Below, one piece after another: positions 36,987 through 48,382 of a DNA stretch of 56,961 bases (positions within the stretch are counted from its first letter, which is position 1; each line of letters opens with the position of its first letter). Position numbers and translations under genes: made by a program. A model generated the notes under the pieces. That model saw only the letters and a program-made list of their open reading frames with translations, did not search any database and was not told the origin of the DNA. Origin of the DNA: an uncultured Verrucomicrobiota bacterium (GTDB taxonomy: Bacteria > Verrucomicrobiota > Verrucomicrobiia > Limisphaerales > UBA9464); contig CAIXUG010000043.1 in the NCBI GenBank assembly GCA_903922605.1, forward strand, positions 1 through 56,961, given 5' to 3'.

Positions 36987-39380
36987 ATGCAGGATTTTCG
37001 TTTCGCCCTTCGCCAGCTGCTGAAGAATCCCGGGTTCACGGCCGTGGCCGTGCTCACCCTCGCGCTAGGTATTGGGGTGAACACGTCGATGTTCAGCGCG
37101 TTGCAAGCGATCCTGCTGCGGGCGCTGCCCTATCCGGCGCCGGACCAGTTGGTGCGGATCCATCGCACTTCGTCGCAGTCCCAAAGCTGGCCGCATTCGG
37201 CCGCGAATTTCCTGGATGAGCGTGGGCAGAACCAGGTGTTTAGCGGCATGGCGGCCTTGAGCTGGGCGTCCTTCAATCTGGCCGAGTCCGGCCAGCCGGC
37301 GGAACGCCTGCACGGGATGATCGCGTCGGCCGACCTGTTTTCCTTGTTCGGCGTGCAGCCGGCGTTGGGCCGCGTGTTCACTGGGGAGGAGGACCAGCCG
37401 GGCCGGAACAACGTCGTGGTCCTGAATTATGGGTTCTGGCAGCACCGCTTCGCTGGCGACACGAACATAATCGGACGCACCTTGCGGCTGGATGGCGAAC
37501 TGGTGACGGTATTGGGGGTGATGCCCGCGCAGTTTCACGACCCGCTGATCTGGGGGCCGGTGGATGTCTGGCGGCCGCTCGCGTTTACGACCGAGCAGCG
37601 CCAGAACCGCGGCAACAACTGGCTGCAATCCGTCGCCCGCCTCCGGCCCGGGGTCACGCTGGCGCAGGCGCAAGCGGAGATGACCACCATCGCCGCCCGT
37701 CTGGCGAAAGAGTATCCGGACAACAACACGGATATCGGTCTGCGCCTACAGCCCCTGGCCGAATCCGGTACGGACGCGACCGGCCACCGGGTCATCTGGA
37801 TGACGATGGGCCTGACCGGCTTCGTGCTGCTGATCGCCTGTGCGAACCTGGCCAATCTCCAGTTCGCGCGGACGGCGCGGCGCAGCCGGGAACTGGCAAT
37901 TCGCGGCGCGCTCGGGGCGCCGCGTGGCCGGCTGCTGCGGGGCCTGCTGACTGAGAGCCTGCTGATCGCCCTCCTCGGCGGACTGCTCGCCCTGGTGGTC
38001 GCGACCTGGGTCAACGAGTGGATCGGTCGCCAGATCATCCTCGGCGACGAGACGGGCCTGAGGCTGCCCCTGAACCTGAAGGCCCTTGGCTTCGCGGCTC
38101 TGGCCTCGATGGTGACCGGCCTGGCCTTCGGCCTCGCTCCGGCGTGGTTCGCCACCCGCCCCGACGTCAACGACGCCCTCAAACAGGGCGGGCGCGGGGT
38201 CGCGGGCGACCGCACCCAGAACCGGGTGCGTCACGGGCTCATCGTGGCCGAGATGGCGCTCGCGCTCGTGTTGCTGGCCGGCGCGGCCCTGTTCGTTCGC
38301 GGCCTCGACCGGTTCACCTTTCGCGATCCGGGCTGGGCGGTGGACGGGCTGACCACCGGTTCCCTCAGCCTGCCCGAAAGCAAATATCGCGACGATGGCC
38401 AGCGCCGGGCATTTGTCGCGCAGCTGCAGGAGAAACTGGGGGGATTACCCGGAGCGACGGGCGCTGCCATCGCCTGGTCCCTGCCAATCTATGATGGCAA
38501 TTTCAGCCGCAACTTTGCGGTGGAAGGGCGCCCGCCCCCGCCTCGTGGCCATGAACCGCTCCGCTTCGTGAACGGGGTCACGCCCGGGTATTTCGCGGTG
38601 CTCGGGATTCCACTCCGGGATGGCCGTGACTTTAACCCCGCCGACACGGCCAACCGCTCCGCGGTGGCGGTCATCAACGAGACGATGGCCCGGACTTTTT
38701 GGCCCGGGGAATCGCCGATCGGCAAGCGGATCGGTGGGGTGGGGGACTGGGAGGAGGTCGTCGGCGTGGTGGGCGACGTGCGGTTTGCGGCGAATTTCAA
38801 CCGGCCCGACACGTATTTCCAGACCTACCGGCCCTTTACCCAGTCGCCGCGCGCCTACCTCTCCGTTGCCGTCCGGGGGGCGGTCCCGGCCGATACGCTC
38901 CGTCGCGCGGTCACCGAACTGGATCCCGACCAGCCGGTGAATGATCCCGGGACCGCGCGGGCGGCGGTGACAAGGAACTTGGGAAACTTCGCTTTGACTG
39001 GCCGGCTGCTCGGCGGCTTCGCGCTGCTCGGCCTGCTGCTGGCCGGACTGGGTATCTACGGGGTGATCGCCGGCCAGGTGGTCCAGCGGACCAGTGAGAT
39101 CGGGGTGCGAATGGTGCTGGGTGCCCAGTTGCGCGATGTGCTGTGGCTCGTGCTGGGCAAGGGGCTGCAGATTACGATTCTTGGAGCCGGTATCGGACTG
39201 GTCGGCGCGCTGGGCGTGGCCCGGCTGCTCCGGTCCATCACGCCCGAGCTCCCCACGAACGATCCGGCGGTCGTCCTGGGCATGGCGGCGCTGCTTTTGG
39301 TGGTCGCTCTGATCGCCTGTTGGCTGCCCGCCGCCCGCGCGGCGCGCGTGGACCCGATGGTGGCGCTGAGAAACGAATGA
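36987..39380 (+). CDS. ADOP-type ABC permease 8 (own sigma-54 promoter)
   Basis: 797 aa from the ATG at 36987 ([17 protein letters not shown]). The in-frame Met at 36936 lies upstream of the promoter and was rejected. The TM1 region has GIGVNTSMFSALQ, shared only with permease 10, and the second coupling region QRTSEIGVRMVLGAQLRDVL again matches permease 10. First coupling region: LQFARTARRSRELAIRGALG. It is the only copy with its own recognisable promoter and activator site, so it may be made without the upstream genes or more strongly than they are. Confidence 0.9.
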   Translation: MQDFRFALRQLLKNPGFTAVAVLTLALGIGVNTSMFSALQAILLRALPYPAPDQLVRIHRTSSQSQSWPHSAANFLDERGQNQVFSGMAALSWASFNLAESGQPAERLHGMIASADLFSLFGVQPALGRVFTGEEDQPGRNNVVVLNYGFWQHRFAGDTNIIGRTLRLDGELVTVLGVMPAQFHDPLIWGPVDVWRPLAFTTEQRQNRGNNWLQSVARLRPGVTLAQAQAEMTTIAARLAKEYPDNNTDIGLRLQPLAESGTDATGHRVIWMTMGLTGFVLLIACANLANLQFARTARRSRELAIRGALGAPRGRLLRGLLTESLLIALLGGLLALVVATWVNEWIGRQIILGDETGLRLPLNLKALGFAALASMVTGLAFGLAPAWFATRPDVNDALKQGGRGVAGDRTQNRVRHGLIVAEMALALVLLAGAALFVRGLDRFTFRDPGWAVDGLTTGSLSLPESKYRDDGQRRAFVAQLQEKLGGLPGATGAAIAWSLPIYDGNFSRNFAVEGRPPPPRGHEPLRFVNGVTPGYFAVLGIPLRDGRDFNPADTANRSAVAVINETMARTFWPGESPIGKRIGGVGDWEEVVGVVGDVRFAANFNRPDTYFQTYRPFTQSPRAYLSVAVRGAVPADTLRRAVTELDPDQPVNDPGTARAAVTRNLGNFALTGRLLGGFALLGLLLAGLGIYGVIAGQVVQRTSEIGVRMVLGAQLRDVLWLVLGKGLQITILGAGIGLVGALGVARLLRSITPELPTNDPAVVLGMAALLLVVALIACWLPAARAARVDPMVALRNE

Positions 39381-39503
39381 GAAGAATTACGATTTTCGAA
39401 TTACGAATTACGAGTGAACCAATGAACGGAAACCGATGAGCTCACCTACGCCCACGTCCCCGACCCGAGACCTTGGACCCGGGACCCGGGACACAATCTC
39501 GCC
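39381..39503. repeat. Heptad-repeat spacer before permease 9
   Basis: ATTACGA, TTTTCGA, ATTACGA, ATTACGA, GTGAACC, AATGAAC come first. The last block before the start is GAGACCTTGGACCCGGGACC with one more CCGGGAC. The first 40 nt are identical to the sequence after permease 9 (42018-42058). Confidence 0.85.
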
Positions 39504-42020
39504 ATGAACGACCTCCGCTTCGCCTTCCGCCAGCTGCTGAAGAGCCCCGGTTTCACCGTCGTGGCCGTGCTTACCCTGGCGCTCGGCATCGGGGCCAACG
39601 CCACGATCTTTTCGATCATCAACTCCATCCTGATCAAGCCCCTCCGGGCGAGCCGACCGGAGCAGCTCGCCGGCGTCTATCAGCATGACCGGGACAATCC
39701 GGATTCGTTCCATCTCTTCTCCTATCCCGACTTTGCCGACCTGCGTTCCAGCCCGGACTCGGCCTTCACCGAACTATTCGCCTTCGGCCGCGCCTCGGTC
39801 GCCATCCACGACGAGTTGACGAAGGAAATTCCGGCCAATCTGGTCAGCGCGAACTATTTCGCCGCACTGGGAGTGGCCCCGGCACTCGGACGCGGGTTCG
39901 TGCCGGAGGAGGAAACCTCGGGAGCACCGGTGGCGGTGCTCAGTCATGCCTTCTGGCTGAAGCTGGGGGGCAATCCCGCCATTGTCGGGACCACCCTCAA
40001 ACTGACACGGGGTGACGTGACCGTGATCGGGGTGATGCCGCGCGGATTCACGGGTGCCCAGTTGCTGGCCCCGGCCCTGTACCTGCCGCTCGGGGCTCCG
40101 GAATCATTGATGTCGGGTGCTGGCGAGGCGGCCTACCGGCCGCTGGCCAACCGCGGCGACAGGCGGTTCATGCTCATGGGCCGGCTGAAGCCGGGGTTGA
40201 CGCTTGCGAATGCAAGCGGGGCGTTGGCGGTGATGAGCGAGCGGTTTGCGGTCGCCGATCCCGCCGAGCCGAAAGCCAGGACCCTGATTTGTACCGCGCC
40301 CGCCCGGTTCAATTTCAGCGACGGGCCGGGCCAGAACAACAAGGGGCTCGCCCAAATCTCTGGTTTGGCCTTCGGACTCGCCGCGCTCGTGCTGCTCATC
40401 GCCTGCCTGAACCTGGCCAACATGATGCTGGCGCGGGGCACCGCCCGTCGCAAAGAGGTGGCGGTGCGGCTCGCCTTGGGAGCAGGGCGCCGTCACATCC
40501 TGGCGCAGCTGCTCACCGAAGGACTGCTCCTGGCGTTGTTGGGCGGCGTCGCCGGGCTGCTGGTTTCCATGGGGGCGACCCAAATCCTGTCGGCCCTGAT
40601 CTATTCCGGTGCGGGCATGCCGGCGGATTTCCCCATCTTCGACTTCGCACCCGATGGGCGTGCCCTGGTTGTGCTTCTTGCCTTCAGCGGCCTTGCCACC
40701 CTGGTTTTTGCGCTGGGGCCGGCCTGGACGCTCACCCGGGTTGAATTCAATGCAGCCCTCAAACAGCACGCCGGCGAAGATGTCCGGGCGGGGCGCTTCG
40801 GAATCCGGGATGTCCTCGCGGTGGGCCAGATGGCCTTCACGCTGGCCCTGCTGGTGGCGGCCGCTCTCTTTTGCCGCAGCGCCATCAATGCCTATGACGC
40901 CAATCCCGGCTTCGAACTGGGATCCAATTTCTATGTCGCACTCGACCCCAAGCTGACCGGTGAGACGGATTCACGTGCGTGGGTGCTGAACCGGGCCGCA
41001 ACCGAGCGGTTGGCCTCGCTGCCGGGTGTCGAATCGGTCAGTTCGGCCCTCTACATTCCCTTCGGTGGCAGCTGGGGCGGTTGCGAGGTCCAGCTGGGGG
41101 GCGCGCCGCCACCGGCCGATGGCGCGGCGACGATCACGGGCGGGCGGAAACTGGCCGCCGCCTACAATGTGGTGGGGGCCGATTATTTCCGCACCATGGG
41201 AATTTCCCTGCTGCGGGGGCGGGAATTCGAGCGGCGGGAAGAGCAGACCAACGGGGCCCAGCCGGTGGCGATCATCAGCCAGGCACTGGCGGAGCAGTTC
41301 TGGCCCGGGGCGGATCCGTTGGGGCGAACGATCCAGTTCCCCAGCTACGATGCCAAAACCTCCCCGAAGCTGCTGACGGTGGTGGGGGTCGTGCCCACGG
41401 TTCAACGGCGGCTCTTCAAGGAGGAACCACACGCGGCTGTCTACATTCCGCTCGGGCAGGAATTTCATGCGGATTTCAAACTGCAGGTGCGCGTCGCTCC
41501 CGGAGTGGACCCGGCGCAGCTGATGACCACGGCCCGTGCCGAGCTGCACCGGCTGGACGCGGGCATTCCGCTGACGGAAATCAAAACCCTCGTGGCGATG
41601 CACCATGATGGACCGGACGTGCGGGTGATGCGTCTCGGAGCGGTGCTCTTCGGCGCCTTCGGCGGCCTGGCGCTGCTCCTGAGCTCGGTCGGCATTTACG
41701 GATTGAAATCATACGCCGTCGCCCGGCGCACCCGCGAGATCGGCATCCGCATGGCCCTCGGTGCCAACCCACGCAACGTGGTGGGCCTGATCCTGCGCGA
41801 AAGCATCCGGCTGGCGGGGCTGGGACTCGGCCTCGGGGTGCTGCTGGCGCTCGCCGTGGGGAAACTGGCCGCCAACTTCCTGTACCACCTGCCGGCCACC
41901 GATCCGGTCACCTTTGGCATCGTGCCGCCATTGCTGCTCGCCGTGGCGCTGCTCGCCTGCTGGCTGCCCGCCCGCCGGGCGGCCCGGGTAAACCCCATGG
42001 TGGCGCTACGGAGCGAGTGA
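39504..42020 (+). CDS. ADOP-type ABC permease 9 (longest copy)
   Basis: 838 aa, the longest in the array, with extra length in the periplasmic domains. The first periplasmic domain (FSYPDFADLRSSPDSAFTEL) is of the permease 1/12 kind. After TM2 it reads LIACLNLANMMLARGTARRK, and the second coupling region is [20 protein letters not shown]. The second periplasmic domain has a Gly/Pro-rich loop (LGGAPPPADGAATITGGRKL). It lies between the paralogous permeases 8 and 10. Confidence 0.9.
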   Translation: MNDLRFAFRQLLKSPGFTVVAVLTLALGIGANATIFSIINSILIKPLRASRPEQLAGVYQHDRDNPDSFHLFSYPDFADLRSSPDSAFTELFAFGRASVAIHDELTKEIPANLVSANYFAALGVAPALGRGFVPEEETSGAPVAVLSHAFWLKLGGNPAIVGTTLKLTRGDVTVIGVMPRGFTGAQLLAPALYLPLGAPESLMSGAGEAAYRPLANRGDRRFMLMGRLKPGLTLANASGALAVMSERFAVADPAEPKARTLICTAPARFNFSDGPGQNNKGLAQISGLAFGLAALVLLIACLNLANMMLARGTARRKEVAVRLALGAGRRHILAQLLTEGLLLALLGGVAGLLVSMGATQILSALIYSGAGMPADFPIFDFAPDGRALVVLLAFSGLATLVFALGPAWTLTRVEFNAALKQHAGEDVRAGRFGIRDVLAVGQMAFTLALLVAAALFCRSAINAYDANPGFELGSNFYVALDPKLTGETDSRAWVLNRAATERLASLPGVESVSSALYIPFGGSWGGCEVQLGGAPPPADGAATITGGRKLAAAYNVVGADYFRTMGISLLRGREFERREEQTNGAQPVAIISQALAEQFWPGADPLGRTIQFPSYDAKTSPKLLTVVGVVPTVQRRLFKEEPHAAVYIPLGQEFHADFKLQVRVAPGVDPAQLMTTARAELHRLDAGIPLTEIKTLVAMHHDGPDVRVMRLGAVLFGAFGGLALLLSSVGIYGLKSYAVARRTREIGIRMALGANPRNVVGLILRESIRLAGLGLGLGVLLALAVGKLAANFLYHLPATDPVTFGIVPPLLLAVALLACWLPARRAARVNPMVALRSE

Positions 42021-42060
42021 GAAGAATTACGATTTTCGAATTACGAATTACGAGTGAACA
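42021..42060. repeat. Heptad-repeat block after permease 9
   Basis: ATTACGA, TTTTCGA, ATTACGA, ATTACGA, GTGAAC. It is identical over about 40 nt to the block after permease 8, but here it is not followed by the later repeat blocks. Confidence 0.85.
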
Positions 42061-42328
42061 GAAGCCGAGCACCAGGAAAGAATATGAGGCTGCACAAGCC
42101 GCTTACATGAAGGAGAAGAACAAATACAAGTTCGAGGAGGAAACGCTTTCCATGATCCGCGTCCAAAACTTCGATCAAAGGCTGAGTAGGCTGAACATCG
42201 ATATGCTCGCCCTGTTCGGCGAGAAGGATACCAGCCTAAACTGGCGCAAAGCATTGAACCTCTATCAATCAACCATCGGACGTCGTCCAGCGGGCGGGAT
42301 CGTCGCGTCTTCTCTCACTGGTCAACCT
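42061..42328 (+). other. Open, lower-GC stretch, possible gene remnant
   Basis: No complete gene is evident. The frame is open throughout and reads plausibly as protein (EYEAAQAAYMKEKNKYKFEE; SRLNIDMLALFGEKDTSLNW). Its base composition is visibly less GC-rich than its neighbours. It continues in frame into the next gene's signal peptide, which is probably chance. A short gene starting at ATG 42107 or a fragment of an older gene are both possible. Confidence 0.3.
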
Positions 42329-43009
42329 ATGAAAACCATCCTGCTCCTGTTTTCCGTCCTAGCCACCGCGTCCGCGGTCTGCGCCGCTGACATCCCACTC
42401 GATCCCGCCCGCTGGCATCTCGAGATGAATCCCCGCACCAACGCCAAAATCGAGGCGGTGACCGACAAAAATGGCGTCACCCACCAGGCCATCCGCTTCC
42501 GGGTCGACTACCAGAAACTCGAAGAGACCAAGGACTATCCGCCGGGCACCGTCTTCGTGCCCGGGCTCCAGTTCCAAAACGGCACCATCGAGGCCGATCT
42601 CGTCGGGCCCATCGAACCCGATGACCGAACCTTTGTGGGCATCGCCTTTCGCATCGATCCGAAGAATACGAAACAGCACGAGTTGATCTATTTCCGGCCT
42701 TTCAATTCCGGTACTCCCCGCCATCTGCACTCGGTCCAATACGTAGCCACGGACACGATCTACGACTGGCCCTATCTCCGCGAGAAATTCCCCGGCGTCT
42801 ACGAGGGCGGGGCGAACATCGCAAACAATGTCTGGTTCCACGCCCGGCTTGAGATCGACGGCACCACCGTCCAGGTCTTCGTCAATGACGGCAAGGAGCC
42901 CGTCCTTGTCGTGAAGGACCTCAAGCTCGGCGACCGCAGCGGCCTCGTCGGCTTCTGGGGCTATCCCGGCGCCTTTGCCAATCTGAAAGTCATCGCGCGA
43001 AGCAAATAG
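42329..43009 (+). CDS. Secreted ConA-like (laminin G/DUF1080-type) protein
   Basis: 226 aa from the ATG at 42329. A clear signal peptide (MKTILLLFSVLATASAVCAA) is followed by a beta-rich domain with features of the LamG/GH16-like fold: FQNGTIEADLVGPIEPDDRT, FVGIAFRIDPKN, FHARLEIDGTTVQVFVNDGK and LVGFWGYPGAFANLKV. Such domains often bind or cleave glycans, but no catalytic residues can be assigned. It sits between permeases 9 and 10 and ends 11 nt before permease 10. A 330-aa version starting in the repeat at 42017 was rejected because it would bury the signal peptide. Confidence 0.75.
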   Translation: MKTILLLFSVLATASAVCAADIPLDPARWHLEMNPRTNAKIEAVTDKNGVTHQAIRFRVDYQKLEETKDYPPGTVFVPGLQFQNGTIEADLVGPIEPDDRTFVGIAFRIDPKNTKQHELIYFRPFNSGTPRHLHSVQYVATDTIYDWPYLREKFPGVYEGGANIANNVWFHARLEIDGTTVQVFVNDGKEPVLVVKDLKLGDRSGLVGFWGYPGAFANLKVIARSK

Positions 43010-43020
43010 CCCACATTATT

Positions 43021-45402
43021 ATGCTTTTAGATCTTCGCTTCGCCTTCCGTCAGCTGCTGAAGAGCCCCGGTTTCACGGTGGTTGCCGTGCTGACGCTGGC
43101 CCTTGGCATCGGCGTGAACACGTCCATGTTCACCGCGCTCCAAAACTCGCTCTCCCGCACGCTGCCCTATCCCGAGCCCGAACGGCTGGTACAGGTATTT
43201 CAGACCTCGCCCGGTTCGCCGCGCGAGTCGCATCACTCCGCCCCGAACTTCCTCGATTACCAGCGGAATGGAGACTTTGAGGCGATCGCGGCGCTGAACG
43301 ACCGTCCGTTCAACCTGTCGGAAACAGGCCAGCCGGCCGAGCGGGTACGGGGACTGCAAGTGTCCGCCGACCTGTTCCGGGTGCTGGGAATCCAGCCGGC
43401 GCTGGGCCGGGTGTTCACCGCCGAGGAGGACCGGCCGGGGCGCAATGACGTGGTCGTGCTCGACTACGGTTTCTGGCAGCGGCGGTTCGCCGGCGATCCC
43501 AACATCCTTGGCCGCGTGCTGCGGCTCGACGGGGAATCCGTGACGGTGATCGGGGTGATGCCGGAGCGCTTTCACGACGTGATGCTGATGGGGCCGGCCT
43601 ACCTCTGGCGGCCAATTGCCTTCACCGATTCCCAGCGGGTGGATCGCGGGAACAACTACCTGAAATGCATTGCCCGGCTCAAACCGGGGGTGTCCCTGAA
43701 ACAGGGGCGGTCGGCGGCGGATGTCCTGGCGACGAGGCAGCGGCAGGAACATCCGGACAATTTGGCCGAAGGGCTGCGGCTCGAGCCCCTGGCCAATGCC
43801 AGCCTGCCGCCGGAAGGCCGCACGATTGTGTGGTCGATCATGGCGCTCGCCGGATTCGTGCTGCTGATCGCCTGCGCCAACCTGGCGAACCTGCAATTTG
43901 CACGGACCTCGGCGCGCAGCCGTGAGTTTGCGATCCGGGGCGCTTTGGGAGCCGTGCGGAGCCGGCTGCTCCGGCAGTTGCTGGCGGAAAGCCTGTTGCT
44001 GGCGCTGGCCGGCGGCGGCTTGGGCGTGCTGTTCGCCCTATGGTGCAACGAACTGTTGCGCCGCCAGTTTGTCATGGAGGGCGAGACGATCCTGGCGCTG
44101 TCGCTGAACCTGAAGGTTTTGGCGTTTGCGCTGGTCGCTTCCAACCTTTGTGGGCTCGCCTTCGGCCTGGTGCCGGCGTGGCTGGCCTCCCGCACGGACG
44201 TCAATGACGCGCTCAAACAGGGCTCACGCGGCTCGACCGGGGGCCGCTCCCAGCACCGGATGCAGCAGGCGCTCATCGTCGCCGAGGTGGCGCTCGCCCT
44301 GATGCTGCTCGCGGGAGCCGGACTCGTCGTGAACGGATTGCGCGGTTTTGCCTCACTGGACCCGGGTTGGCGGGTGGATGGCCTGAGCATCGGCTACCTG
44401 ACGCTGCCGGAGGCAAAGTATGGCAATGGAAACCAGCAGCGCGCTTTCGCCAGCCAGCTGGAAGAACGGCTGAAGGCGATTCCCGGGGTTGAAAGTGCCG
44501 CCGTCTGTTGGAACCTGCCGATCAGCCAGTTCAACGTGGGGGCGAGTTTCAATCTGGATGGCCGCCCCGAACCGCCGAGGGGCGCGGTCCAGAACTGTTC
44601 CGTCGACGGGGTTTCGACCGGCTATTTTCACACGTTGGGCATGCGGCTGCTGGCGGGCCGCGATTTCACGGATGCGGACAACACCAACCGCCCGCCGGTG
44701 GTCATCATCAATGCGGCGATGGCCCGGGCCTATTGGGCGGATGCCTCGCCGATCGGGCAGCGCGTGAACGGCGCCGAGATCGTGGGCGTGGTGAATGATG
44801 TGCGCTTCCCGGCCAATCCGGCCATTCCGGGAACGCCGTACCAGACATACCGCCCCTATGCCCAACAGCCGGGCGGCCGGCTGAACCTGGTTGTTCGCGG
44901 GGTCATACCGGCCGAGACCATCCGCCGCGTCGTCGCCGAAGTGGATCCGGACCAGCCGGTGGGCCGGCCGGGCTCGGTGCGCGCTGACATTGGGAGCACC
45001 CTGGACAACTGGGATGTCGGCGGGAAGGTGCTGAGCATCTTCGCGCTGCTCGGTCTGTCGCTGGCCGCGCTGGGCATCTACGGCGTCATCTCCGGTTTCG
45101 TGGTCCGGCGCACCGGTGAAATCGGCGTGCGGATGGCGCTCGGCGCGCAGCTGCGCGATGTGCTCTGGCTGGTGGTCGGCAAGGGGCTGCGGCTGTCGCT
45201 CATCGGGACCGGCGTCGGGCTGGCCGGTGCGTTCGGTCTTTCACGCCTGCTGACCTCCGTTCTGCCGGGCCTGCCATCCGCAACCCTGTGGGTGGTGGCC
45301 ACCGTCTCCGGGCTGCTGCTGCTGGTCACCTTGCTCGCCTGCTGGCTGCCGGCCCGTCGGGCGGCACGGGTCGATCCGATGGTCGCCCTGCGGAGCGAAT
45401 GA
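43021..45402 (+). CDS. ADOP-type ABC permease 10
   Basis: 793 aa, starting [20 protein letters not shown], the only copy with this extended start. It is closest by eye to permease 8: GIGVNTSMFTALQ, RVFTAEEDRPGRNDVVVLDY, LQFARTSARSREFAIRGALG and [20 protein letters not shown] all recur there with few changes. It is not preceded by a heptad spacer but by the secreted ConA-like gene. The last segment is [18 protein letters not shown]. Intact. Confidence 0.9.
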   Translation: MLLDLRFAFRQLLKSPGFTVVAVLTLALGIGVNTSMFTALQNSLSRTLPYPEPERLVQVFQTSPGSPRESHHSAPNFLDYQRNGDFEAIAALNDRPFNLSETGQPAERVRGLQVSADLFRVLGIQPALGRVFTAEEDRPGRNDVVVLDYGFWQRRFAGDPNILGRVLRLDGESVTVIGVMPERFHDVMLMGPAYLWRPIAFTDSQRVDRGNNYLKCIARLKPGVSLKQGRSAADVLATRQRQEHPDNLAEGLRLEPLANASLPPEGRTIVWSIMALAGFVLLIACANLANLQFARTSARSREFAIRGALGAVRSRLLRQLLAESLLLALAGGGLGVLFALWCNELLRRQFVMEGETILALSLNLKVLAFALVASNLCGLAFGLVPAWLASRTDVNDALKQGSRGSTGGRSQHRMQQALIVAEVALALMLLAGAGLVVNGLRGFASLDPGWRVDGLSIGYLTLPEAKYGNGNQQRAFASQLEERLKAIPGVESAAVCWNLPISQFNVGASFNLDGRPEPPRGAVQNCSVDGVSTGYFHTLGMRLLAGRDFTDADNTNRPPVVIINAAMARAYWADASPIGQRVNGAEIVGVVNDVRFPANPAIPGTPYQTYRPYAQQPGGRLNLVVRGVIPAETIRRVVAEVDPDQPVGRPGSVRADIGSTLDNWDVGGKVLSIFALLGLSLAALGIYGVISGFVVRRTGEIGVRMALGAQLRDVLWLVVGKGLRLSLIGTGVGLAGAFGLSRLLTSVLPGLPSATLWVVATVSGLLLLVTLLACWLPARRAARVDPMVALRSE

Positions 45403-45458
45403 ACAATCACGCCAACTTTCTCCATCCAGTCCAACCGTTCCCCATCGATTCCGCTTTC

Positions 45459-45788
45459 ATGAAATCATTCGACCAACTTTTCCGCGCCGTGCGGGTCACC
45501 ATACTGCTGCTCGGATTGAGCGCGTGCCGCCCATCCACCCAGATTTCCACGCAGGCGGCTGGGCACGCCATCACGGCGAATCTGGAGGGATCGCATTCCC
45601 TCGACACCCAGCCGGATCGGGTGGTGATCACCGGCGAGTTCGGGAAAATCACGGTCGAGCCGGCGCGGGTGCGCCTGGGTGACGGACCTTGGACCAAAAT
45701 CCACGAACAGGTCCCGATCGAGGTCGGCATCGCCAAGCACAAGCGCTGGATTACCGCCGGCGGCGTCCGCATCAAGGAGACTGACTGA
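45459..45788 (+). CDS. Small putative lipoprotein
   Basis: 109 aa, starting MKSFDQLFRAVRVTILLLGL. A lipobox-like LSAC follows (Cys at about residue 23), so the mature protein would be lipid-anchored. The rest is short beta-rich sequence (GEFGKITVEPARVRLGDGPW; IEVGIAKHKRWITAGGVRIK) without a family I recognise. The Met at 45459 was chosen because it begins the signal peptide. It lies 56 nt after permease 10 and 146 nt before permease 11. A role in the exporter is possible only by position. Confidence 0.6.
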   Translation: MKSFDQLFRAVRVTILLLGLSACRPSTQISTQAAGHAITANLEGSHSLDTQPDRVVITGEFGKITVEPARVRLGDGPWTKIHEQVPIEVGIAKHKRWITAGGVRIKETD

Positions 45789-45825
45789 CGCCGCACCTTC
45801 GCCTTACCCGCGTGCCCCGCTCGCC

Positions 45826-45934
45826 GCAGAACAAGAATGCAGTAATCAGTGACCAGTGATCAGTAATCAGTGACGAGGCACGCCAAACCCAAAACCCAAG
45901 ATCCCAGACGCCGGACCCTAAACCCCGTTTTGCC
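45826..45934. repeat. Heptad-repeat spacer before permease 11
   Basis: Five perfect units in a row (CAGTAAT, CAGTGAC, CAGTGAT, CAGTAAT, CAGTGAC) are followed by GAGG and the CCCAGAC family (AACCCAAAACCCAAG, ATCCCAGACGCCGGACCC). The ATTACGA block is missing here, where the preceding gene is the lipoprotein rather than a permease. Confidence 0.8.

Positions 45935-48374
<2,440 letters not shown>

Positions 48375-48382
<8 letters not shown>

Noticed and set aside
42017-43009. A 330-aa version of the secreted ConA-like protein starting in the repeat after permease 9
   Set aside because: The first residues would be translated heptad repeat and the real signal peptide would be internal; the ATG at 42329 gives a standard secreted protein.
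45826-45890. CAGTGAT/CAGTGAC repeats as a possible CRISPR array
   Set aside because: Units are 7 bp and contiguous with no spacers; no cas genes are present.
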